A DNA stretch of 8,992 nt from XYB1-FULL-44-23 sp964441445. Its GTDB lineage: Bacteria; Patescibacteriota; Microgenomatia; CAZETR01; Amesbacteraceae. Of this stretch, positions 4,244 to 8,992 are shown in pieces. The stretch's first letter is position 1. Each line of letters starts with the position of its first letter. A model generated the notes under the pieces. That model made no database searches. It worked only from the letters and a program-made list of their open reading frames with translations, and was not told the origin of the DNA. The stretch is taken from NCBI GenBank assembly GCA_964441445.1, contig CAYTYO010000026.1, forward strand, positions 1-8,992, given 5' to 3'. The translations under genes were made by a program, and so were the position numbers.

Positions 4244-5887
4244 TTAAAGACAGCTTTCTATCCAGGCTGCAAATAACGGATGCGGAGATAGTGGTCGGGA
4301 CTTATATTCCGGATGGAACTGCGTACCCACAAAAAATGGATGTACCAGCTTTGGTAATTCAACCGCTTCTACTAATTTTCCGTCCGGACTGGTCCCGGAT
4401 ATTACCAAACCCGCCTTTTCCAAAATTTCCCGATATTTATTATTTACTTCGTATCGATGCCTGTGCCTCTCCATGATTATTCCCGGTTCGGTAAACTTGT
4501 TCACCCCGCATCCGAATTTCTTATATGCCAGCTCTAGAATTGAGCCTGCTGCTACTTTACACGGCCAGCTTCCCAACCTGATTGTGCCGCCGTATTGGTG
4601 TTTCTTTAAGTACTCCGCCTGTTCCGGCATAATATGCACAACCGGATACGGGGTTTTGGCATCCGCTTCCTGAGAATTTGCGCCTTTTAACCCACACACA
4701 TTTCTGGCAAATTCTGCTACCGCCATTTGCATTCCGAAACATAGTCCCAAATACGGCACCCTCTTCTGTCTGGCCCACGAAACCGCCGCAATTTTTCCTT
4801 CCACCCCCCGGCTGCCCCAACCTTGAGGTACCACAATTCCGGCCGGTTGCAATTTTTCCAGTTCGTCTGTATCAAATTCGTTAGCATCCACCGCAGCCAC
4901 ATTTACTTTCACTCCGAACTTTGCCCCGGCATGTTTTATTGCCTCCAGCACCGAAACATACACATCCCGGTGTGCCGATCCGCCGTGTTTAACATACTTT
5001 CCTACCAACGCTATCGTAATTTCCCGGCTGGGTTTCTCAACCCTCCGCGTGAATTTCTTCCATGCTGCCAAATCCGGTTTTCTGTATTTTATCCCAAAAT
5101 GCCGTGCCAGCTTTTTAGCCAATCCTTGTTCTTCTAATTTCAGTGGTACGCTGTAAATTGACGCACAATCCGGGTCATCAAACATCGCATCACTCTCCAA
5201 AAAACATCTCTTTCCCAATGTTTCTAACCTTGGCCTGTCCATGGGAATTTCTCCCCGGGTAATCAGTATGTCAGGGTTTATCCCCGTCGACCGGAGCTGC
5301 GCCACAGCATGCTGTGTAGGTTTAGTTTTTAATTCTCCGACGTTTTTCAAAAACGGCACAAATGACACAAGTACATACATTGCCGGTCTTTCCCTTCCTA
5401 CTTCTCGGGCAGCATATAAAAAGGGCAGATTTTCTATATCACCCGTTGTCCCCCCTATTTCGACAACCATAAAATCAAATCCTTTTTCGAGCATATAAAA
5501 CCGTCGTTTAATTTCATTTGGCACGTCGGGAATCATTTCCACATCCCGACCTGCATATTTAAATGCGCGTTCATTTTCAATTACTGTCTTAAATACTTTG
5601 CCGGAAGTAATATTATTTTCTTTACTGTAACTTTCATCGGCAAACCGTTCATAATTCCCTAAATCCTGGTCTATCTCTCCTCCGTCATCCGTCACAAATA
5701 CTTCGCCGTGTTCAGCCGGTCGCATTGTTCCGGCATCTACATTCAGGTACGGATCAATTTTTACATGTCCCACTCTGTACCCTGACGCCTTTAGTATGAT
5801 CCCCAGTGAAGCACAAACTATTCCCTTCCCCAAGCCGGAAACTACACCACCAGCAACAAAAATATACTTAGGCTTTTTTATGGACAC
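4244..5887 (-). CDS. pyrG: CTP synthase
   Basis: PyrG makes CTP from UTP, ATP and glutamine-derived ammonia in the cytoplasm. Numbered from GTG 5887 (547 aa, normal length), the synthetase domain has the P-loop GGVVSGLGKG (13-22), DPYLNVDAGTM and HGEVFVTDDG. It also has EIGGTTGDIE and the KTKPTQH loop. The C-terminal class I glutaminase domain has nucleophile Cys383 in GLCFGMQ and the pair His525/Glu527 in QFHPEY. Two oddities: the normally conserved VPGGFG segment near the oxyanion hole reads VPQGWG (353-358), and the start of the glutaminase domain reads GKYVKHGGSAHRDVY, a few residues longer than the usual GKY-x-ELxDAY. TTG 5893 is an alternative start; GTG gives the more family-like N-terminus. 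It follows the hydrolase gene by 23 bp. Confidence 0.97.
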   Translation of the reverse strand: MSIKKPKYIFVAGGVVSGLGKGIVCASLGIILKASGYRVGHVKIDPYLNVDAGTMRPAEHGEVFVTDDGGEIDQDLGNYERFADESYSKENNITSGKVFKTVIENERAFKYAGRDVEMIPDVPNEIKRRFYMLEKGFDFMVVEIGGTTGDIENLPFLYAAREVGRERPAMYVLVSFVPFLKNVGELKTKPTQHAVAQLRSTGINPDILITRGEIPMDRPRLETLGKRCFLESDAMFDDPDCASIYSVPLKLEEQGLAKKLARHFGIKYRKPDLAAWKKFTRRVEKPSREITIALVGKYVKHGGSAHRDVYVSVLEAIKHAGAKFGVKVNVAAVDANEFDTDELEKLQPAGIVVPQGWGSRGVEGKIAAVSWARQKRVPYLGLCFGMQMAVAEFARNVCGLKGANSQEADAKTPYPVVHIMPEQAEYLKKHQYGGTIRLGSWPCKVAAGSILELAYKKFGCGVNKFTEPGIIMERHRHRYEVNNKYREILEKAGLVISGTSPDGKLVEAVELPKLVHPFFVGTQFHPEYKSRPLSPHPLFAAWIESCL

Positions 5888-5910
5888 GGTCAAGTATCCA
5901 AGATACAGGC

Positions 5911-6909
5911 TTACTCGTCAACCCCGAATTCTTCGTTATAAAAATCGCTGCTTCTTGTTACTGCTGTGTTCCAGTCAGGTAATAAATTGTGATCTGCGTC
6001 CGGATATTCAAAATATTCAATCTCTTTTTGGAGCTTCCGTAATTTAGCCGTTAAACTTCTGTTCCACCCGACAGGCACCGAAACGTCTCCTCCGCCCTGG
6101 TGCAGTTGGATTGGTGCATTAATCTTTTCTAAATAATTTAATAAATTAAACTCATTTGCGTTATACGTATCTTCAAACTCCGCCAGTTTTTTGCGTAAGT
6201 TTTTATCCCCTTCCTCATTAGCATCCATATAAAATAGTATTGAGTATGGGAACCCTGCAGTCACTGGAGCCCAGACTACCGTGGAATACCTATCCCCGCT
6301 TATCTCCAAAATAGTCAGAGCTATGTGCCCACCGTTACTGTGACCCCACAGTCCGACTTTTCCGTTTCCCCTTTCCCATTTTTTCACTCCTGCCAATAAA
6401 TTTAATGCCGTGGTGTATGTTTCAAATCTGGCCTCAAACACATCAGCTGATGGACTTGCCGAGCCACCATATCCCAAAAAGTCAGGAGCTAGTGAGATTA
6501 TTCCTGCCTTAGCATATTCTTGTGCGCTTCGCTGTGTTCCATAACCCGATACATAATCTCTCATCTCTGCGTATCCGCGTAATTGGACAATCACTGGACA
6601 CGTATTTTGCCCATCGCATTTTGCTGGTATATGCGCCAATCCTGTCACAGTTTTTCCGTCACTGTCGAAATGAAACTTAACGGCTTCATACGCCGAAGTT
6701 GTTGCTATCGCATCATCCAATATTATCTCCGTGTCATAATTACGCCTGCCTAAATTCGGTATCGTATATTTTTCCAAAATCCTGGTGTTTGTTTCCGGTT
6801 TCCCGCTTGGGTCAATCAGTATCTCTACCCCCCCCGATCTCCACATCGTCACTCCGACAAAACCGACCGCTATACCTATTAATCCGGCAATTAACCACCA
6901 CAGCCTCAT
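5911..6909 (-). CDS. Membrane-anchored alpha/beta hydrolase (S9/dienelactone-hydrolase-like)
   Basis: The 332-aa protein starts with one hydrophobic helix (about 3-22) that should anchor it with the catalytic domain outside the membrane. The hydrolase fold shows the nucleophile elbow GHSNGG with Ser191, preceded by an RGYAEMRD segment at the oxyanion-hole position. The acid is probably Asp275 in QGGGDVSVP and the base His307 in DADHNLLP, giving a complete catalytic triad. The layout resembles prolyl-oligopeptidase-type and dienelactone-hydrolase-type enzymes; the substrate (peptide or ester) cannot be told. Cys98 and Cys104 could form a disulfide in an exported domain. A perfect TATAAT ends 6 nt before the ATG, predicting a leaderless mRNA that probably continues into pyrG. 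It may serve in nutrient scavenging (inference). Confidence 0.85.
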   Translation of the reverse strand: MRLWWLIAGLIGIAVGFVGVTMWRSGGVEILIDPSGKPETNTRILEKYTIPNLGRRNYDTEIILDDAIATTSAYEAVKFHFDSDGKTVTGLAHIPAKCDGQNTCPVIVQLRGYAEMRDYVSGYGTQRSAQEYAKAGIISLAPDFLGYGGSASPSADVFEARFETYTTALNLLAGVKKWERGNGKVGLWGHSNGGHIALTILEISGDRYSTVVWAPVTAGFPYSILFYMDANEEGDKNLRKKLAEFEDTYNANEFNLLNYLEKINAPIQLHQGGGDVSVPVGWNRSLTAKLRKLQKEIEYFEYPDADHNLLPDWNTAVTRSSDFYNEEFGVDE

Positions 6910-6915
6910 GCTTTG

Positions 6916-6921
6916 ATTATA
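6916..6921 (-). promoter_or_regulatory. -10 box of the hydrolase gene
   Basis: A perfect TATAAT on the minus strand lies in the 27-bp gap after the 65-residue protein gene. It ends 6 nt before ATG 6909, the same spacing as for Cys-rich protein B. No good -35 is seen. The predicted transcript starts at or next to the ATG. Confidence 0.5.
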
Positions 6922-6936
6922 ATTGACCTGTCAGCA

Positions 6937-7134
6937 TTACGGTTTAGGTTCTTCTGGCCTGCCACCCCCCATAGTCGAAAGAGCTCGTTCCTGCCTGGTA
7001 ATGATTTCAATTAACTCCTGCTGTTTCTTAACATCATTATTTTGTCTCGCCTGCTCCAACGCGGCTCTATTTTTAGTTAATTCTGCCAGAATAGACAAAC
7101 GTACAGGTTCGGAAAAGCCTTCATTTCTATTCAT
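6937..7134 (-). CDS. Small helical orphan protein (65 aa)
   Basis: No family is recognised. The protein is charged and mostly helical, with two predicted helices (about 9-31 and 34-54) that could form a hairpin or coiled coil, and a Gly/Pro-rich tail (GGGRPEEPKP). It has no Cys, signal peptide or membrane segment. The second helix (ELIEIITRQERALST) resembles the corresponding segments of Cys-rich proteins A and B (EINRLERLLAT), which may be common ancestry or just coiled-coil composition. A plausible promoter lies directly upstream, with its -10 box 9 nt before the ATG, and AGG just precedes the start. The frame ends with TAA 27 bp before the hydrolase start. Confidence 0.6.
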   Translation of the reverse strand: MNRNEGFSEPVRLSILAELTKNRAALEQARQNNDVKKQQELIEIITRQERALSTMGGGRPEEPKP

Positions 7135-7143
7135 TACCTGAAC

Positions 7144-7171
7144 AATCTATCACACTCAGTTTTTTAGTCAA
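7144..7171 (-). promoter_or_regulatory. Likely promoter of the 65-residue protein gene
   Basis: The minus strand has TTGACT (7171-7166), a 16-nt spacer and TAGATT (7149-7144). The -35 is near-consensus and the -10 is weak (4 of 6). The start codon is 9 nt beyond the -10 box, predicting a 5' leader of only 2-3 nt. Confidence 0.45.
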
Positions 7172-7205
7172 CCCACCCCTCTGCATTTGTTCTCGAACCT
7201 TCAGC

Positions 7206-7835
7206 TTACTCTGTGCAATCTGGAGCTAAAATAAATCCGGCCTCCTCTGCCTCGCTCTCGAAACAAAATATTTTTTCTCCTCGGGCTTTGTCAATTTTTA
7301 CTCTTGCATATGTGGGACAACCCGGCACATGATAATATTTTTTTCCGCTGGACTCATCAATATTGCCTAACACCACACAGTCTTTTTTACCTTCACAATC
7401 TACCCCGAATAATCCTGCTTTATCCGCTTCAGCCTTGCTACCCGCATTTTCCATTTGCGCTGATTTTTCATCCGAAAAATTATCGTATCTGGCCGCCCCA
7501 ATTTTTACCATCTCAAAATTAATATTTGTTTTCCCAACCCAAATAAATCCCAACCTCCTTCCCCAGCTATCCCTTTTTATCCCTTCTATCTTTATCACTT
7601 TCCCACCAATCATATTTTCCAGCACAGATTTAGATTCATCAGCATAACAACTTCCAATTTCCGGAGCGTCCAATCCGGCAAGTCTCACCCGTTCTCCGGT
7701 TCTAATCACAAACGTATCGCCATCAATAACCCTGATTACCCGCATTTGTTCCCGCCACTTCCACATCCAATAACAATTGGTTATCACTAAACCCACCGCT
7801 AAACCTACTACTAATCCCGAATATGTCTTCGACAT
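7206..7835 (-). CDS. Membrane-anchored staphylococcal-nuclease-like protein with Ada-like Cys/His C-terminal module
   Basis: Numbered from ATG 7835 (209 aa), the protein has an N-terminal membrane helix (about 7-23), then an SNase domain (about 32-142). The residues needed for calcium-dependent nuclease activity are present: Asp38 and Asp40 in VIDGDTF, Arg51 in VRLAGLDAPE with Asp56 and Glu59, and an Arg in DSWGRRLG (93/94). The C-terminal module (about 157-207) has GNIDESSGKKYYHVPGC, a FESEAEEAGF segment and a final Cys207. This matches the Ada-like Cys/His domain often fused to thermonucleases. Cys147 and Cys153 lie in the linker. An extracytoplasmic nuclease that degrades environmental or host nucleic acid for salvage would fit a reduced genome (inference). 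GTG 7838 directly precedes the ATG. It follows the small membrane-protein gene by about 13-15 bp, probably in one transcript. Confidence 0.9.
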   Translation of the reverse strand: MSKTYSGLVVGLAVGLVITNCYWMWKWREQMRVIRVIDGDTFVIRTGERVRLAGLDAPEIGSCYADESKSVLENMIGGKVIKIEGIKRDSWGRRLGFIWVGKTNINFEMVKIGAARYDNFSDEKSAQMENAGSKAEADKAGLFGVDCEGKKDCVVLGNIDESSGKKYYHVPGCPTYARVKIDKARGEKIFCFESEAEEAGFILAPDCTE

Positions 7836-7850
7836 CACTACTCTATTAGT

Positions 7851-8027
7851 CTAATACAAATTCCGTTTCTTAAACATACCGGCCCCGGCCATAAAAATAA
7901 GCGTGCTAGCCAAAACTAATAACCACGCTTCATCTCCCAAATTACTGTACATTTCTATCGTTGTTCCCAGCGCAATCAATCCACCCACGATTAACCCCGT
8001 TCCCATACGCTTTTCAATCTTGTTCAT
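7851..8027 (-). CDS. Small two-helix membrane protein (58 aa)
   Basis: The family is not recognised. The protein has a basic N-terminus (MNKIEKRMG), a first hydrophobic segment (about 10-27), a short acidic loop (NLGDEAW), a second hydrophobic segment (about 34-51) and a basic end (MFKKRNLY). Both termini are therefore probably cytoplasmic. ATG 8027 is preferred, with GAGAAAG a few bases upstream; TTG 8039 would add four residues. It starts only about 27 nt after the T-tract that ends the rRNA transcript, with no recognisable promoter between, so it may depend on terminator read-through. It precedes the nuclease gene by about 15 bp and may be co-expressed with it. Confidence 0.6.
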   Translation of the reverse strand: MNKIEKRMGTGLIVGGLIALGTTIEMYSNLGDEAWLLVLASTLIFMAGAGMFKKRNLY

Positions 8028-8053
8028 CAGCTTTCTCAATCAAAAAGACCACT

Positions 8054-8066
8054 AAAAAAGCAAGTT
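8054..8066 (-). terminator. rRNA operon terminator next to the 5S gene
   Basis: The minus strand reads AACTTGC (8066-8060) followed by six T (8059-8054). AACTTGC pairs perfectly with GCAAGTT (8195-8189) on the other side of the 5S gene. The flanking helix that brackets 5S for processing thus also supplies the stem next to a U-tract. The T-run probably ends rRNA transcription. Confidence 0.6.
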
Positions 8067-8067
8067 A

Positions 8068-8187
8068 CTCCCGGCCATGACGTATCTTCACGGAGACTCG
8101 CGTCTCAGCTATTGTCCGCGCTGGCGCGTTTTACGGTTCTGTTCGGAATGGGAAGAAGTAGTACCACGCCGCTCAGATGGCCGGGAA
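8068..8187 (-). rRNA. rrf: 5S ribosomal RNA
   Basis: The minus strand has the terminal helix CCCGGCC (8185-8179) with GGCCGGG (8076-8070). Between them are the conserved segments GCGGCGTGGTACTA, CCCATTCCGAACAGAACCGTA and ACGCGCCAGCGC typical of bacterial 5S. The length is about 119 nt. Exact ends are uncertain by a few bases. It lies about 77 nt downstream of the estimated 23S 3' end. The outer helix GCAAGTT/AACTTGC lies just beyond the mature ends. Confidence 0.93.
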
Positions 8188-8264
8188 AAACTTGCCTTTT
8201 TAATTGTTAATGTTTTAAGGAATTGCTCCCTCAAAAGTGAAGAAAATTCAAGTAATAGAGTGAT

Positions 8265-8992
<728 letters not shown>

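Noticed and set aside
7191..7200. AGGTTCGAGA on the minus strand, resembling a tRNA T-loop
   Set aside because: No flanking 5-bp stem, acceptor stem, D-arm or anticodon arm can be built around it.

Overview
The window looks like chromosomal DNA of a small-genome bacterium, most likely of the Candidate Phyla Radiation (Patescibacteria). The support is indirect: an ORF-less group I intron inside the 23S rRNA gene (rRNA introns are frequent in that group), many short orphan proteins, tight gene spacing, frequent GTG/TTG starts with weak Shine-Dalgarno sequences, and membrane-anchored scavenging-type enzymes. The genetic code appears standard: no gene is interrupted by TGA. Every convincing gene lies on the minus strand, so transcription runs from high to low coordinates.

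Right end (8992 to about 8054): the 3' part of a 23S rRNA gene, split by a 374-nt intron at 8565-8938, then 5S rRNA and a stem plus T-tract terminator. Next come a 58-residue two-helix membrane protein and a membrane-anchored staphylococcal-nuclease-like enzyme with a C-terminal Ada-like Cys/His module. A 65-residue helical orphan and a membrane-anchored alpha/beta hydrolase follow.

Middle (5887 to 2681): pyrG (CTP synthase) and a minimal O6-alkylguanine-DNA alkyltransferase gene follow the hydrolase closely. Then comes rpsA (ribosomal protein S1) with its own strong promoter and a leader of about 100 nt carrying a small upstream ORF and a hairpin.

Left end (2616 to 1): two small Cys-rich orphan proteins that look like diverged paralogs, radA (DNA repair ATPase), and an intergenic stretch of about 250 bp with two perfect DnaA-box 9-mers. 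At the edge is a promoter followed by what looks like a broken zinc-ribbon-type small gene, flanked by two copies of a 20-bp repeat.

Two features deserve most attention. The first is the 23S intron: P1 to P9 pairings can be traced, and it interrupts the peptidyl-transferase region next to the equivalent of E. coli A2602. The second is a set of promoters whose -10 box ends only 6-9 nt before an ATG, which predicts leaderless or nearly leaderless mRNAs for both Cys-rich proteins, the 65-residue protein and the hydrolase.
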